Shown: positions 1-13,375 of the stretch, piece by piece | Layout of the letters: every line of letters starts with the position of its first letter | How positions within the stretch are numbered: the first letter of the stretch is position 1 | Assembly (NCBI RefSeq): GCF_001984825.2 | Contig: NZ_CP043318.1 | Span: 1 to 64,000 of the forward strand | Source of the DNA: Enterobacter chengduensis | GTDB lineage: Bacteria; Pseudomonadota; Gammaproteobacteria; Enterobacterales; Enterobacteriaceae | Reading direction: 5' to 3' | DNA length: 64,000 nucleotides | The notes under the pieces: generated by a model | Told to the model about the DNA's origin: nothing | The model's database searches: none | The model's input: the letters and a program-made list of their open reading frames with translations, nothing else | Made by a program: the position numbers and the translations under genes

Positions 1-1395
1 GTGTCACTTTCGCTTTGGCAGCAGTGTCTTGCCCGATTGCAGGATGAGTTACCAGCCACAGAATTCAGTATGTGGATCCGCCCGTTGCAGGCGGAACTGA
101 GCGATAACACGCTGGCTTTGTATGCGCCAAACCGTTTTGTGCTCGATTGGGTAAGGGACAAGTACCTTAACAACATCAATGGACTGCTGAACGATTTCTG
201 CGGGTCAGATGCCCCACAGCTGCGCTTTGAAGTGGGCACAAAGCCGGTCACCCACACCGTTCGTGAAACCGTAAACGTCGCAGCGCCAGCGCAGGCCGCT
301 CCTGCGCCAGCGCCTCGCGTCGCACCCGCTCGTCAGGGCTGGGATAACGTGCCTGCACCGGCAGAGCCAACCTACCGCTCCAACGTTAACGTCAAGCACA
401 CGTTCGATAACTTCGTTGAAGGTAAATCGAACCAGCTGGCGCGCGCGGCGGCTCGCCAGGTGGCTGATAACCCCGGTGGGGCCTACAACCCGCTGTTCCT
501 CTATGGCGGCACGGGTCTGGGTAAAACGCACCTGCTGCATGCGGTGGGTAACGGCATTATGGCGCGCAAGCCCAATGCCAAAGTGGTGTATATGCACTCC
601 GAGCGCTTCGTTCAGGACATGGTAAAAGCCCTGCAAAACAATGCGATCGAAGAGTTTAAACGCTACTATCGTTCCGTTGACGCGCTGCTGATCGATGACA
701 TCCAGTTCTTTGCCAATAAAGAACGATCGCAGGAAGAGTTTTTCCACACCTTCAATGCCCTGCTGGAAGGTAATCAGCAGATCATTTTGACCTCGGATCG
801 TTACCCAAAAGAGATCAACGGCGTTGAAGATCGTCTGAAATCCCGCTTCGGCTGGGGCCTGACCGTGGCGATCGAGCCACCGGAGCTGGAAACCCGCGTC
901 GCGATCCTGATGAAGAAAGCCGATGAAAACGACATTCGCCTGCCGGGTGAAGTGGCGTTCTTCATTGCCAAGCGTCTGCGCTCCAACGTGCGTGAGCTGG
1001 AGGGGGCGCTGAACCGCGTTATCGCCAATGCCAACTTCACCGGTCGTGCGATCACCATCGATTTTGTGCGTGAAGCGCTGCGCGATTTGCTGGCATTGCA
1101 GGAAAAACTGGTCACTATCGATAATATTCAAAAGACGGTGGCCGAGTACTACAAGATCAAAGTGGCAGATTTACTGTCTAAACGTCGTTCCCGCTCGGTG
1201 GCGCGTCCGCGTCAGATGGCGATGGCGCTGGCAAAAGAGTTAACCAACCACAGCCTGCCGGAAATCGGCGATGCGTTTGGTGGCCGTGACCATACGACCG
1301 TGCTGCACGCGTGCCGCAAGATTGAGCAGTTACGCGAAGAAAGCCACGACATAAAAGAAGATTTCTCCAATTTAATCAGAACACTATCATCGTGA
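1..1395 (+). CDS. dnaA: Chromosomal replication initiator DnaA
   Basis: AAA+ ATPase that binds DnaA boxes at the origin, opens the duplex and recruits the DnaB helicase. The protein has 464 residues (E. coli 467). Residues 1-80 form the N-terminal interaction domain. Residues 81-130 are an Ala/Pro-rich linker. The AAA+ core has Walker A GGTGLGKT at 169-176 and Walker B LLIDD at 227-231. The C-terminal DNA-binding domain carries the family signature [12 protein letters not shown] at 427-438. The start is GTG at the first base of the window, so its promoter is not visible. It heads the dnaA-dnaN-recF-gyrB cluster, with dnaN starting 4 bases after its stop codon. Confidence 0.98.
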   Translation: MSLSLWQQCLARLQDELPATEFSMWIRPLQAELSDNTLALYAPNRFVLDWVRDKYLNNINGLLNDFCGSDAPQLRFEVGTKPVTHTVRETVNVAAPAQAAPAPAPRVAPARQGWDNVPAPAEPTYRSNVNVKHTFDNFVEGKSNQLARAAARQVADNPGGAYNPLFLYGGTGLGKTHLLHAVGNGIMARKPNAKVVYMHSERFVQDMVKALQNNAIEEFKRYYRSVDALLIDDIQFFANKERSQEEFFHTFNALLEGNQQIILTSDRYPKEINGVEDRLKSRFGWGLTVAIEPPELETRVAILMKKADENDIRLPGEVAFFIAKRLRSNVRELEGALNRVIANANFTGRAITIDFVREALRDLLALQEKLVTIDNIQKTVAEYYKIKVADLLSKRRSRSVARPRQMAMALAKELTNHSLPEIGDAFGGRDHTTVLHACRKIEQLREESHDIKEDFSNLIRTLSS

Positions 1396-1399
1396 CGCT

Positions 1400-2500
1400 A
1401 TGAAATTTACCGTTGAACGTGAACATTTATTAAAACCGCTGCAACAGGTGAGTGGCCCATTAGGCGGCCGCCCAACGCTGCCTATTCTCGGAAACCTGTT
1501 GCTTCAGGTCGCGGACGGTACGCTGTCGCTGACCGGTACAGATCTGGAAATGGAAATGATAGCGCGCGTTACGCTGACGCAGCCGCACGACGCGGGCGCG
1601 ACCACGGTTCCGGCACGTAAATTCTTTGATATCTGCCGTGGGCTGCCGGAAGGCGCTGAAATTGCCGTGCAGCTGGAAGGCGACCGTATGCTGGTGCGCT
1701 CTGGCCGCAGCCGCTTCTCGCTCTCCACGCTGCCTGCCGCAGACTTCCCGAACCTGGACGACTGGCAGAGTGAAGTTGAATTCACCCTGCCGCAGGCAAC
1801 GATGAAGCGTCTGATTGAAGCCACGCAGTTCTCCATGGCGCATCAGGACGTTCGTTACTACTTAAACGGCATGCTGTTCGAAACCGAAGGTGAAGAGCTG
1901 CGTACCGTAGCCACCGACGGCCACCGTCTGGCGGTCTGTTCTATGCCGATTGGCGATTCGCTGCCGAACCATTCGGTGATCGTGCCGCGTAAAGGGGTGA
2001 TTGAGCTGATGCGTATGCTCGACGGTGGCGACACGCCGCTGCGCGTGCAGATCGGCAGCAATAACATCCGCGCCCACGTGGGCGACTTTGTCTTCACTTC
2101 GAAGCTGGTTGACGGCCGTTTCCCGGATTATCGCCGCGTGTTGCCGAAGAACCCGGACAAGACGCTGGAAGCCGGTTGCGACAGCCTCAAGCAGGCCTTT
2201 GCCCGTGCCGCCATTCTCTCTAACGAGAAATTCCGCGGCGTGCGCCTGTTTGTTCATGAAAACCAGATCAAAATCACCGCCAACAACCCGGAGCAGGAAG
2301 AGGCAGAAGAGATTCTGGACGTCACCTACGCCGGGGCTGAGATGGAAATCGGCTTCAACGTCAGCTACGTGCTGGACGTGCTGAACGCGCTGAAATGCGA
2401 AAACGTGCGCATTCTGCTGACCGACTCCGTTTCGAGCGTACAGATTGAAGATGCGGCCAGCCAAAGCGCGGCTTATGTTGTCATGCCAATGAGACTGTAA
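1400..2500 (+). CDS. dnaN: DNA polymerase III beta subunit (sliding clamp)
   Basis: Ring-shaped processivity clamp that tethers DNA polymerase III and other clamp-binding proteins to DNA. It is 366 residues, the same as the E. coli protein, and runs from [21 protein letters not shown] to a C-terminal PMRL that belongs to the conserved end of the family. The gene lies 4 bases after dnaA, and its stop codon overlaps the recF start (TAATG), indicating translational coupling in one operon. Confidence 0.98.
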   Translation: MKFTVEREHLLKPLQQVSGPLGGRPTLPILGNLLLQVADGTLSLTGTDLEMEMIARVTLTQPHDAGATTVPARKFFDICRGLPEGAEIAVQLEGDRMLVRSGRSRFSLSTLPAADFPNLDDWQSEVEFTLPQATMKRLIEATQFSMAHQDVRYYLNGMLFETEGEELRTVATDGHRLAVCSMPIGDSLPNHSVIVPRKGVIELMRMLDGGDTPLRVQIGSNNIRAHVGDFVFTSKLVDGRFPDYRRVLPKNPDKTLEAGCDSLKQAFARAAILSNEKFRGVRLFVHENQIKITANNPEQEEAEEILDVTYAGAEMEIGFNVSYVLDVLNALKCENVRILLTDSVSSVQIEDAASQSAAYVVMPMRL

Positions 2501-3573
2501 TGTCGCTCACCCGTCTGTTGATCCGCGACTTTCGCAACATCGAAAGCGCGGATCTCGCTTTATCCCCCGGCTTTAACTTCCTGGTTGGCGCAAACGGCAG
2601 CGGCAAAACCAGCGTGCTGGAAGCCATCTATACGCTCGGCCACGGTCGGGCGTTTCGCAGTTTGCAGATTGGTCGCGTCATTCGCCACGAGCAGGAATCC
2701 TTTGTTCTGCACGGGCGTTTGCAGGGAGCGGAGCGGGAAACCGCCATCGGCCTGACTAAAGACAAGCTGGGCGACAGCAAGGTGCGCATCGACGGCACCG
2801 ACGGCCACAAGGTGGCGGAGCTGGCGCTGTTGATGCCGATGCAGCTGATCACGCCCGAGGGGTTTACTTTACTCAACGGCGGCCCCAAATACAGAAGAGC
2901 GTTCCTCGACTGGGGATGCTTTCACAACGAAGCCGGTTTCTTTAACGCCTGGAGCAACCTGAAGCGCCTGCTCAAGCAGCGCAACGCCGCGCTGCGCCAG
3001 GTGACCCGTTACGCCCAGCTGCGTCCGTGGGACATGGAGTTAATCCCTCTCGCGGAACAGATCAGCCGCTGGCGTGCCGAATACAGCGCAGGTATTGCCG
3101 AAGACATGGCCGACACCTGCAAACAGTTTTTACCCGAATTCTCTCTCACCTTCTCCTTCCAGCGCGGCTGGGAGAAAGAGACGGATTATGCCGAGGTGTT
3201 AGAGAGAAACTTCGAGCGCGACCGCATGTTGACCTACACCGCGCACGGCCCGCACAAGGCGGATTTCCGCATTCGTGCCGACGGTGCGCCGGTGGAAGAC
3301 ACGCTGTCGCGCGGGCAGCTCAAGCTACTGATGTGTGCGCTGCGCCTGGCACAGGGGGAGTTCCTCACTCGCGAGAGCGGGCGACGCTGCCTGTACCTGA
3401 TAGATGATTTTGCCTCGGAACTTGACGACGCGCGGCGCGGGCTGCTTGCCAGCCGCTTAAAAGCCACGCAGTCGCAGGTTTTCGTCAGCGCGATTAGCGC
3501 TGAACACGTTATGGACATGTCGGACGAAAATTCGAAGATGTTTACCGTGGAAAAGGGTAAAATAACGGATTAA
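2500..3573 (+). CDS. recF: DNA replication and repair protein RecF
   Basis: SMC/Rad50-like ATPase of the RecFOR pathway, which helps load RecA at single-strand gaps. It has 357 residues, the normal length. The Walker A GANGSGKT is at residues 30-37. The C-terminal part carries the ABC signature region (LSRGQLKLL) and Walker B ([12 protein letters not shown]). The start codon overlaps the dnaN stop by one base. Confidence 0.98.
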   Translation: MSLTRLLIRDFRNIESADLALSPGFNFLVGANGSGKTSVLEAIYTLGHGRAFRSLQIGRVIRHEQESFVLHGRLQGAERETAIGLTKDKLGDSKVRIDGTDGHKVAELALLMPMQLITPEGFTLLNGGPKYRRAFLDWGCFHNEAGFFNAWSNLKRLLKQRNAALRQVTRYAQLRPWDMELIPLAEQISRWRAEYSAGIAEDMADTCKQFLPEFSLTFSFQRGWEKETDYAEVLERNFERDRMLTYTAHGPHKADFRIRADGAPVEDTLSRGQLKLLMCALRLAQGEFLTRESGRRCLYLIDDFASELDDARRGLLASRLKATQSQVFVSAISAEHVMDMSDENSKMFTVEKGKITD

Positions 3574-3583
3574 CCCAAGTTGA

Positions 3584-6013
<2,430 letters not shown>

Positions 6014-6038
6014 TTGTCGTTATGCCGCACGAAAACCG

Positions 6039-6063
6039 GCCGCGCGTTTAGCGCGGCTTTTTT
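6039..6063 (+). terminator. gyrB rho-independent terminator
   Basis: A perfect 7-bp stem GCCGCGC/GCGCGGC with loop GTTTA is followed by a run of T. The last codons of the convergent LysR gene lie inside it. Confidence 0.9.
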
Positions 6064-6983
6064 ATGGGCGCAGGCATATCCAGCGACATCACGGACGGTA
6101 AACGGCTGGCGAGCGTATCTATCGCCATTCTTACCCTCAGCGGCAGATGCGGCGTCTGCTGCCAGACAGCATGAACGTCGAAACGCACTTCCGGCGCCTG
6201 CTTTAACAGCGGGACGAGCTTTCCCTGATGAATCTCTTTGCTGACCATCCAGCAGGGCAGCCATGCAATGCCGTGTCCGGCCAGCGCGGCGTCGCAGATC
6301 GCCTGTAAGTCATCCATATTGAGCGATGAACGGGGAGTAAAAGTGTGCGACGTCCCGGCGTTATCCATCAGCTGCCAGGATAACACTCTGCCTGCACGGA
6401 GATAGTTAATGGCCGCATGCTGGGTTAGGTCAGCCACGCTTTGCGGCTGACCTTTCTTGAGCAAATACTCCGGCGCGGCGCACAGCACCATGCGGTGTTC
6501 TCCCAGCCTTCTGGCGACCAGCACGCTGCTGTCCTGCAGCGTGCCGTTACGCACCGCCATATCAAACCCCTCCTCGACGAGATCCACCACGCGGTCGCTG
6601 AATGACATTTCCAGATCAAGTCCGGGGTGTTCCTGCGCCAGTTCAATCAACAGCGGGGCGACGCACTGGCGACCAAACAGCACCGGCATGGCAACGCGCA
6701 GGCGGCCGCTGACCTGCTGTTTCCCCGTTTCAAGCAGCGACTCTGCGCCCCGAATCTCCTCCAGCGCGCGCAGGCAGCGTTCATAAAAAAGGGCGCCGCT
6801 ATCGGTCAGCCTCTGGCTGCGTGTGGTGCGCTGAAACAGACGGACCCCTAGCCGTTGTTCAAGGCGAGCGATGCTTTTACCCACCGCCGAGCGTGATAAA
6901 TGCAGGCGAATGGCGGCCTGAGCAAAACTTCCCGCCTCAACGGCGGCGACGAAAATAGGAATATCCTTCAGCGTATCGGTCAT
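6048..6983 (-). CDS. LysR-family transcriptional regulator
   Basis: 311-residue LysR-type regulator. An N-terminal winged HTH (about residues 6-65, FVAAVEAGSFAQAAIRLHLS then SRSAVGKSIARLEQRLG) is followed by an effector-binding domain with the typical LRVAMP start and the MAVRNG segment. It is closest in layout to the group of LysR proteins that control adjacent oxidoreductases. It is transcribed away from the MDR-family oxidoreductase gene at 7086, and a 9-bp-arm palindrome sits between them, so regulation of that neighbour is likely. The effector cannot be told. The stop codon lies within the gyrB terminator stem, so the two genes end tail to tail. Confidence 0.93.
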   Translation of the reverse strand: MTDTLKDIPIFVAAVEAGSFAQAAIRLHLSRSAVGKSIARLEQRLGVRLFQRTTRSQRLTDSGALFYERCLRALEEIRGAESLLETGKQQVSGRLRVAMPVLFGRQCVAPLLIELAQEHPGLDLEMSFSDRVVDLVEEGFDMAVRNGTLQDSSVLVARRLGEHRMVLCAAPEYLLKKGQPQSVADLTQHAAINYLRAGRVLSWQLMDNAGTSHTFTPRSSLNMDDLQAICDAALAGHGIAWLPCWMVSKEIHQGKLVPLLKQAPEVRFDVHAVWQQTPHLPLRVRMAIDTLASRLPSVMSLDMPAPIKKPR

Positions 6984-7035
6984 GGATTGTATCTATTAGG
7001 GCGTCAATATAGAGAAAAACTATCGCCACTGGTGA

Positions 7036-7060
7036 CGTTAAGTCAACGCTAGACTTAACG
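7036..7060. promoter_or_regulatory. Palindromic LysR-type operator in the divergent promoter region
   Basis: CGTTAAGTC and GACTTAACG form a perfect 9-bp inverted repeat with a 7-base spacer. It is centred between the divergent LysR gene and the oxidoreductase gene. The inner TTAA-N11-TTAA layout fits the T-N11-A box of LysR proteins. Function is inferred from position and symmetry. Confidence 0.65.
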
Positions 7061-7085
7061 TTCATCTGATGGCAGGAGAAATAAA

Positions 7086-8111
7086 ATGACAGAAACAATG
7101 CAGCGCTGGTCCATGGACGCTCTCGGGCGCGAGAGCCTCAGGCTCGTTCAGGAGCCTGTTCCCGTGCCCGGCCCGCGTGAAGTGCGCGTAAGGGTGAATG
7201 CCGTTGCGCTCAACTATCGCGATAAAATGGTGATTGAAGGCACGATGCCGCTCCCGCTCTCCTTCCCGTTTACCCCCGCGTCCGACATGGCGGGCGTGGT
7301 GGACAGCATTGGTGAAGGCGTCACGCGTTTCCAGCCCGGCGCGCGCGTTATCTCAACCTTCTTTCCGGAGTGGATCGACGGCAGGCCGCAGGCGGACGCG
7401 CGCAATTTGCCCTATAGAACGTCCGGCGGATACTTTCAGGGAATGCTGGCCGAGCATGTGATTGTGAAGGAAGACGCGCTGGCTGCATCGCCGGAGACCC
7501 TGGATGACGCAGAGGCCAGCACCTTACCGTGCGCGGGGCTTACCGCCTGGTTTGCGCTGGTGGAACGCGGCCAGCTGCGCGCCGGGCAATCGGTGCTGGT
7601 GCAGGGGACGGGCGGCGTGGCGATATTCGCCCTGCAAATCGCAAAAGCGCACGGCGCAGAGGTGTTTGTCACCTCGGGGAGCGATGAAAAACTGGCGCTG
7701 GCCAAAAAGCTGGGCGCCAGCCAGGGCATCAACCGCCTGAAAGGCGACTGGGCTGAACATGCCCTGGCGCTGTCTCAGGATCGCGGCATTGACCATATTA
7801 TCGAAACCGTGGGGGGCGATAACCTGAAGCATTCTCTGCGCGCGGTTGCCGTTCACGGACGTATCTCGGTCATTGGCATGCTGGCCGGGACGGACATTTC
7901 GCTGCCTGCTGGCGAACTGTTGCTGAAATCCCCGGTTATTCAGGGGATTGGCGTCGGACACCGCCGGGCGCTGGAAGATTTCGTTCGCGCCGTGGACGTG
8001 ACGAGGCTGAAGCCGGTGATTGAGCATCGCTACCGCTTTGATGACCTTGAGCAGGCGCTCGAACATCTGGATCGCGGCGCGTTCGGTAAAATCGTTCTCA
8101 CCCGCGAGTAA
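7086..8111 (+). CDS. NAD(P)-dependent MDR-family alcohol dehydrogenase / quinone oxidoreductase
   Basis: 341-residue medium-chain dehydrogenase/reductase. The N-terminal GroES-like domain (about 1-130) contains ALNYRDKMVIEG and PASDMAGVV. The Rossmann domain has GTGGVAIFALQIAKAHGAEVFVTSGS, the cofactor-binding segment. The cysteine cluster that binds structural zinc in classical alcohol dehydrogenases is not visible, so a zinc-free quinone-oxidoreductase-like enzyme is likely. A good ribosome-binding site (AGGAG) precedes the ATG. It is divergent from the LysR gene at 6983 and probably controlled by it. Substrate unknown. Confidence 0.9.
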   Translation: MTETMQRWSMDALGRESLRLVQEPVPVPGPREVRVRVNAVALNYRDKMVIEGTMPLPLSFPFTPASDMAGVVDSIGEGVTRFQPGARVISTFFPEWIDGRPQADARNLPYRTSGGYFQGMLAEHVIVKEDALAASPETLDDAEASTLPCAGLTAWFALVERGQLRAGQSVLVQGTGGVAIFALQIAKAHGAEVFVTSGSDEKLALAKKLGASQGINRLKGDWAEHALALSQDRGIDHIIETVGGDNLKHSLRAVAVHGRISVIGMLAGTDISLPAGELLLKSPVIQGIGVGHRRALEDFVRAVDVTRLKPVIEHRYRFDDLEQALEHLDRGAFGKIVLTRE

Positions 8112-8152
8112 GTCTTTGTTCTCCGGGGTAAGGGTAAAGTGGCTTAATCTTG

Positions 8153-8226
8153 TAAGCATGAAGCTGCACTCATTTACTCCGGGGAACTCATGGCCAGCTA
8201 ACTCATCGCTGTCGATATGGATGGCT
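8153..8226 (+). repeat. Decayed copy of the yidA start region (left repeat flanking the Wadjet operon)
   Basis: This stretch aligns closely with 14953-15026, the real yidA ribosome-binding site and first codons. Shared blocks include GCATGAAG, GCACTCATTTA and GGGGAACTCATGGC. The copy cannot encode YidA because its ATG is followed by Ala, Ser and a TAA stop. The two copies are in direct orientation and frame jetD-jetA exactly. I read it as a scar of the event that brought the operon in. Confidence 0.85.
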
Positions 8227-8264
8227 CTGACTATCCTGTTCCCCGTTTGTTCACAGAGGGGCGG

Positions 8265-9416
8265 TTAGGATGATGGATATAATTTCTCCAGAGCCTGCTG
8301 TATCACAGCCATCGAAATATATTCCTGTTCCAGACGTATCTTCTCACCAAAGCGATCATGCACTAGCGCCTGATAAAGCTGCTGCTCATGCTCTGTCAGG
8401 TGAGACAGTAACCGTGAGCAGGGTTTGTCTTCTTTTACCCACGAAGCCCGGTGCGTTAGCAGGGTGTTTTCATCCATCAAAAAACTTTGGGTATGAGGGT
8501 AAAGTTGACGGAACTGGCTCAGTATCGCAAAGCCATGGGTGTCAATATCTCCCCAATAAAAGAGCTTTTGACGACAAAGCCAGCGGGCAGATGACAACAT
8601 GTCAAAGCCATATCCTCGTCCGAAAACCGCCATACTTCCTACTGGCCCAGAAAAGGTCAAAAAATTGATTTCATTTTCAATCACAAAAACGCTGGTGACG
8701 GGTAAAGACAGCGAGGAGAATTCATGACTATCAATTTCCCTGTCCTGACGGGCAAAGCGATATCTGACGCGCTGGGGTTTGTCGCGAAAGCCAAAGCGGC
8801 GATTAAACTGAAGAATACCACGCGCCGACGGGTCAATGGTTTCTGGCGGTAGGGTCAGATCCAGTAATTCCGTTAAGATACCTCTGTGTTGCTCAATAAA
8901 CTTACTGTTGATGTCAGGTAGATCGAGTTGGCGCAAGTAAATGCCCGGACGAGGATTTAACTGTAACCAGCCGATAATCGACAGCAGCTTTGTCCAGTCT
9001 TGTTCCAATACGCGTAAAGGATACTTGATTAACCAACTGCGCAGGACGGGCTGAGCGACAACAATGTACTGGAATAGATGCAGATAGCGCTCGGAAGTTT
9101 TTCGCAAGCCAAGAATTTTCACAGCGTCAAAGGCCGAATCCACCCAAATTTTAGCCGGGAGTCGATTCATGCCAATTACGCGATGCCTGACTTCCCGCCA
9201 TTCAAGGTGATAGCCTTTCTCTGCACTCTCAGACAACAAGCTGATCCACTGGCGAACTTCATTAAAACGTGAAGAGAGGTCGTCTGAGGTCGGTTTTTTA
9301 CAGGTCAACTGCCGCGGGAAATAGCCGCTATCCTCCACCAACTCACGTAAAAGCACTCCTTTTTCCCACAGTTTCTGTAACTGCTTTTTTAGCGCCTCAG
9401 GCGTTGTCCAGCTCAT
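8265..9416 (-). CDS. jetD: Wadjet type I nuclease subunit JetD
   Basis: Topoisomerase VI-like TOPRIM nuclease subunit of the Wadjet system; it cleaves DNA that the JetABC motor has extruded and recognised as a small circle. I use the ATG at 9416 ([12 protein letters not shown]), giving 383 residues; an upstream start would add 34 residues that belong to the jetC reading region. The N-terminal half matches DUF3322 and the C-terminal half DUF2220. The TOPRIM acidic residues are visible: VIENEINFL with glutamates 247 and 249, and [10 protein letters not shown] with aspartates 290 and 292. The start overlaps the end of jetC by 20 bases. It is the last gene of the four-gene operon. Confidence 0.93.
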   Translation of the reverse strand: MSWTTPEALKKQLQKLWEKGVLLRELVEDSGYFPRQLTCKKPTSDDLSSRFNEVRQWISLLSESAEKGYHLEWREVRHRVIGMNRLPAKIWVDSAFDAVKILGLRKTSERYLHLFQYIVVAQPVLRSWLIKYPLRVLEQDWTKLLSIIGWLQLNPRPGIYLRQLDLPDINSKFIEQHRGILTELLDLTLPPETIDPSARGILQFNRRFGFRDKPQRVRYRFARQDREIDSHEFSSLSLPVTSVFVIENEINFLTFSGPVGSMAVFGRGYGFDMLSSARWLCRQKLFYWGDIDTHGFAILSQFRQLYPHTQSFLMDENTLLTHRASWVKEDKPCSRLLSHLTEHEQQLYQALVHDRFGEKIRLEQEYISMAVIQQALEKLYPSS

Positions 9417-12400
9417 GTTTTTTCTCTGCTTTTTCCTGCTGATAGACGTCAATACTGATGTTACGCAGCCGAGAAATCTTTCCGGCCTCGTTGTGCACAA
9501 ACCCCACGTTGGCGACATACGGTTCGATAATATGGATTTTTTGCAATGGTGTGACGATCAGTAATTGCAGATTTAAGCGCTTAAAGAGCTCCAGACCATA
9601 CTCCGCAGATTCATCTGAACCCCGGCCGAATGCCTCATCAATGACGACGAAGCGGAATGAGCGTGAGCGTTTTTCACCCCACTCAAGGCCGAACTGATAA
9701 GCCAGGCTGGCGGCAAGAATGGTATAGGCAAGTTTCTCTTTCTGACCGCCGGATTTACCGCCAGAGTCTGAATAATGTTCATGCTCGGTATCATCTTCTC
9801 GCCAGCGTTCGGAAGCTGAGAAGATGAACCAGTTACGCACATCCGTCACCTTCGTGGTCCAGCGCTTGTCATGATCGCTTAACCCTTCCCGGCCCCTGAA
9901 GCGTTCAATAATACGTTTCACCTGCAAAAATTTGTCTTCTGAATACTGTTCATCTTCTGAGCCCGTCAATGCACCCTCTGTGCAGACGCGTAGTTCATTC
10001 TGAAAATCACGAATATCTGCATCAGCGCTGAGTTGAGCCACCAGTGAAATATAGCGCCCGGGGTTGTAATCAATAGGGACCAGAGAATCATTAATTTTTT
10101 CGATACGCTCTTTGATGGTCTCTCTTTCCCGGTTGAGATGGCTTTGAAAACTGGCGATATCATTAATAGTATTTTCATTTAGCAACTGCTTAAAGCGAGC
10201 CTCGAAACGGGGGAGATCGTCAGCCTGCAATGCGTTTAGCATTTGACGATATTCATGGGCGGATTCAATATTTGCGTCGATCTCCTGCGTCTCAAGCGGA
10301 TACTGATGATTATAACCCGTCATACTGTTGATAATTTTGTCACGGGACCGGCCAATTTTTTTATCTTCGTTGTCGATTTTATCCTGCAACCAGTTGCGCA
10401 TCTCCTGCTGACAATTATCACAAGACTCGACGTTGATTTGCCTGCTTGGGAGAGCCTCTCCACGCCAGTGCTCCAGCTGAGGATAATAGCGAGGCATGTT
10501 CTGTTCATTTGCTGTTATTTGCACAGCTTGTGCTTCCTTTAGGCTCTCCTCTGCGCGATCGATCTTTTCCTGCGTGCGTCCACGTAAATCAATTTTATCC
10601 GCATGGGTTGTCTCCAGCGTCTGGATTTCCGTCAGGATCTTATTCAGTTGTTGGCTTAACACCGCCAGGTGATCGGACGTCGCTTCAAGTTCGCGTTTTT
10701 CAATTTCCAGTCGGGCGATTTCCTGCGCCAGCGGCTGCCAGTCCATAGCCTGATAATCGTTATGTTCACTGAGGCGATTATAAATATCGCGTTGTTGTTG
10801 CAGGTTTTTAAGGTTTACATCAATTGATGTTATCTCTTTTCCGAGCTCTGCTAGCTCTTGCTCCAGATCCCCTGCCTGTTTTTCCAGTACGGCGATTTTC
10901 TCCAGGTTGCTCCATCCCAGAATATAGCGACTGCGGTCATTAATATTATGACGGTCATCTTTTTCGTGGCGATCTCCTGGGGATTTGATCTGACCGCTAC
11001 GGGTAATTGCCTTAGTCTCACGACGAAACTGCTCCAGCGTGTCACAACAGATATGGTTAAATTGTAGTAGTCGCCTTTCCAGCCAGTCATACCAGAGAGT
11101 ATCGGGCTTTATCTGTAGCTTTTCGCTAATCGCGCCAGGAAGCGGGGATAAAGCAGCATGATGCATACCAGCATTTACCCTGAAGTAACTTAACCGACCA
11201 TTGAGATGGTGATTTTCAACCCACTGCGAGACTTGGGGGTAATGTTCGTCGGAGACCAGAATGGAGAGACCAAAGCCGTGTAAAAGCCGTTCCGCAGCCC
11301 CTTCCCAGGCTTTTTCCTCTTCACGTATGGCGATCAACTCACCGACAAAGGGAAGATGTTCTTCATTGAGCCCGAGCGCCTCACAGATAGCGGCGCGTAG
11401 CGTAATTTGTCGGGCATCGATATTGCTGCGTCGTGAACGAAGATTGTTTATTTCAGCGCTCAGTTGCTGGTGTATTTCACGTTTGCGAGTAAATTTGAAA
11501 TGTAACTCGTGTTTTTGTTGCTGCAACTCGGCTTCGCGGTCGGTAAGCTCATCAGAATGAATTTGCAAAAGCTGGCGTGTCGCCAGCCATTCATCATGAT
11601 CTTTAACCGCTGAGAGATTAACTTTACCTAATAGCTCGTTATAGTTATCTGCCGCCTTCAGACGACGATTTTTCTCTTGCTCGCGATGGCTGATGTTCAG
11701 GCGCAGTTGTTCCAGTCGATCGCCGCCATTAGCGGCAATATCAGCACGTAACTGCCTTTCCTGGCTTCGTTTTTCGTACAGTTGTTCAGCCGTTACCGCA
11801 AGCGTATTTTGATAGCGCTGTAGCTCATCTTTGAGGTTAAGCAGCCGTTTTTCGAGCAGTGTTTGCTTCAAACTGGCAAACCAACCTGCGAGGGCATCAC
11901 GGCAGGCGCGCATGGTCTCTGTTTCCTGAATCAAAAGCGCATGCCTGTCGCACTCATCAACAAGTGGCCTTAATTGGTCAACCTGTCGACGAGCTTTCAG
12001 TATCGACTCATGCGCGCGATTGAGATCGTCAAAATGTTCAATCAGATGCGTAATCCGCTGGGCCACATCAAACGGCTCCAGCATATGGCTACGGACGAAC
12101 TCAGTGAGATTACCGACTGATTTCATCGAAACGGTCTGATGAAACAGCTCCAGTGCTTGTTCATTGTTTATGCCAAAGCGGCGACGGAACCAGGTACCGT
12201 AAGGTGGGAATGAATCAAATATCTCTGCGCTGTTTTTTCTGAGTTTTTTACGCAAGTTATTAATATCGGAACCGAAACCAGAAAAATCTTGTGCGATAGA
12301 GAGATCATTATCCGTAACGACGTAAAAAGCGACCGGTTTTCCTGCCGGTTCTTTTAACGAGAATACCTGCGCCAGAGTAACGGTTTGACCAAAACCTTCA

Positions 12401-12777
12401 TTACGAAAAACACCAAGAATAACGGAATAATTTCGATGATCACGGAGTGCGACGGGTTTTCCCCCCATGCTGTTTTCCAGGCGCTCTGATTTGTAGTACC
12501 CCAGCACGTACGATCGGAGAGAGCGTTCTTTATTTTCCGCTCCAGCGGCTTTGTTGTAGGCAATACGATGAGATGGCACCAATAATGTGGTTATCGCATC
12601 AACAAGGGTTGATTTTCCGGAACCAATATCGCCTGTGAGAAGAGCATTTTTTCCCTCCAGGTTAAAGGTCCAGACCTGATTGTTAAATGTACCCCAGTTA
12701 AAAATTTCCAGGCGTTCGAGGCGAAAACCGGCAGATGACTCGTCGCTGCTAAAATCGAGCTCCAGTGCATTAGTCAT
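9397..12777 (-). CDS. jetC: Wadjet type I SMC-like ATPase JetC
   Basis: MukB-like ATPase that drives loop extrusion in the Wadjet complex. The start is the ATG at 12777 ([14 protein letters not shown]), giving 1126 residues. Walker [10 protein letters not shown] lies at 49-57. Long heptad-rich coiled coils flank a central hinge-like segment at about 480-600 ([21 protein letters not shown]). The C-terminal head has an ABC signature KSGGQKEK at 1008-1015 and Walker [11 protein letters not shown] from 1044. It overlaps jetB by 8 bases and jetD by 20 bases. The region is clearly more A+T-rich than the neighbouring core genes, which fits acquisition by transfer. Confidence 0.95.
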   Translation of the reverse strand: MTNALELDFSSDESSAGFRLERLEIFNWGTFNNQVWTFNLEGKNALLTGDIGSGKSTLVDAITTLLVPSHRIAYNKAAGAENKERSLRSYVLGYYKSERLENSMGGKPVALRDHRNYSVILGVFRNEGFGQTVTLAQVFSLKEPAGKPVAFYVVTDNDLSIAQDFSGFGSDINNLRKKLRKNSAEIFDSFPPYGTWFRRRFGINNEQALELFHQTVSMKSVGNLTEFVRSHMLEPFDVAQRITHLIEHFDDLNRAHESILKARRQVDQLRPLVDECDRHALLIQETETMRACRDALAGWFASLKQTLLEKRLLNLKDELQRYQNTLAVTAEQLYEKRSQERQLRADIAANGGDRLEQLRLNISHREQEKNRRLKAADNYNELLGKVNLSAVKDHDEWLATRQLLQIHSDELTDREAELQQQKHELHFKFTRKREIHQQLSAEINNLRSRRSNIDARQITLRAAICEALGLNEEHLPFVGELIAIREEEKAWEGAAERLLHGFGLSILVSDEHYPQVSQWVENHHLNGRLSYFRVNAGMHHAALSPLPGAISEKLQIKPDTLWYDWLERRLLQFNHICCDTLEQFRRETKAITRSGQIKSPGDRHEKDDRHNINDRSRYILGWSNLEKIAVLEKQAGDLEQELAELGKEITSIDVNLKNLQQQRDIYNRLSEHNDYQAMDWQPLAQEIARLEIEKRELEATSDHLAVLSQQLNKILTEIQTLETTHADKIDLRGRTQEKIDRAEESLKEAQAVQITANEQNMPRYYPQLEHWRGEALPSRQINVESCDNCQQEMRNWLQDKIDNEDKKIGRSRDKIINSMTGYNHQYPLETQEIDANIESAHEYRQMLNALQADDLPRFEARFKQLLNENTINDIASFQSHLNRERETIKERIEKINDSLVPIDYNPGRYISLVAQLSADADIRDFQNELRVCTEGALTGSEDEQYSEDKFLQVKRIIERFRGREGLSDHDKRWTTKVTDVRNWFIFSASERWREDDTEHEHYSDSGGKSGGQKEKLAYTILAASLAYQFGLEWGEKRSRSFRFVVIDEAFGRGSDESAEYGLELFKRLNLQLLIVTPLQKIHIIEPYVANVGFVHNEAGKISRLRNISIDVYQQEKAEKKHELDNA

Positions 12778-13375
12778 TATTTTCTTTCCTGAGATGTTGG
12801 CTATAGGCCTGCAAGCGCGTATCGAAATCAGATAACCACTGCGCATCGACAAACGCTTTCAAAATACGTCGGACTTCCCAAGTTTGATTTTGGTTACGTA
12901 GCGGGCGTAAGAAACCCATTTCAACGATTTTGTTGATATGACGGCCAATCTGATCGACCAGACGAGCTTCGTTGGTGCTTTCAGCCATGAAGACCCGCAG
13001 TAAATCAACTATCTGTTCTTGAGTAAGAATCAAACGTGTTTCGCTACCGCTGGCGTCGAATTCCGCCATTTTTTTGCGTAACAACGCCAGTAAGAGGCTC
13101 ACGGGAAACGAAAGCGGTCTTCGGGAAATAAGGCGAGCAGCGGATTCATCATCGGCATTATCAGGATCTGAACGCAAAAAAGCGTAACCTTCCGCTTCGT
13201 CAAGATGAAGTTCCAGATTCATTACCCGACAGTAATCCCGAATCTGAATTTGTAAACGCAGTAATGCTCCCCACAGATGAGGATCGTTTTCCTGATAAAT
13301 AACCCCTTTTAGTAATGAGATAATGAGCGTTGAAAGCGCGCTATCCGGTGAAAATGAGGCATCATTCTGTTCCAT
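12770..13375 (-). CDS. jetB: Wadjet type I MukE-like subunit JetB
   Basis: 201-residue DUF4194 protein, the KITE/MukE-like partner that bridges the kleisin JetA and the JetC ATPase. The sequence shows the expected compact winged-helix composition ([28 protein letters not shown], then YAFLRSDPD, then [13 protein letters not shown]). It overlaps jetA by 14 bases and jetC by 8, so translation of all four jet genes is coupled. Confidence 0.92.
   Translation of the reverse strand: MEQNDASFSPDSALSTLIISLLKGVIYQENDPHLWGALLRLQIQIRDYCRVMNLELHLDEAEGYAFLRSDPDNADDESAARLISRRPLSFPVSLLLALLRKKMAEFDASGSETRLILTQEQIVDLLRVFMAESTNEARLVDQIGRHINKIVEMGFLRPLRNQNQTWEVRRILKAFVDAQWLSDFDTRLQAYSQHLRKENND

Noticed and set aside
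205..1131. Long open frame on the minus strand inside dnaA
   Set aside because: Pure antisense shadow of a highly conserved gene; no ribosome-binding site, no recognisable protein features.
8192..8230. Left yidA copy as a real small gene
   Set aside because: ATG is followed after two codons by a stop; it is a remnant only.
9417..9518. Upstream start for jetD giving 417 residues
   Set aside because: The extra 34 residues overlap jetC further, match no JetD N-terminus, and the ATG at 9416 begins a typical JetD opening.
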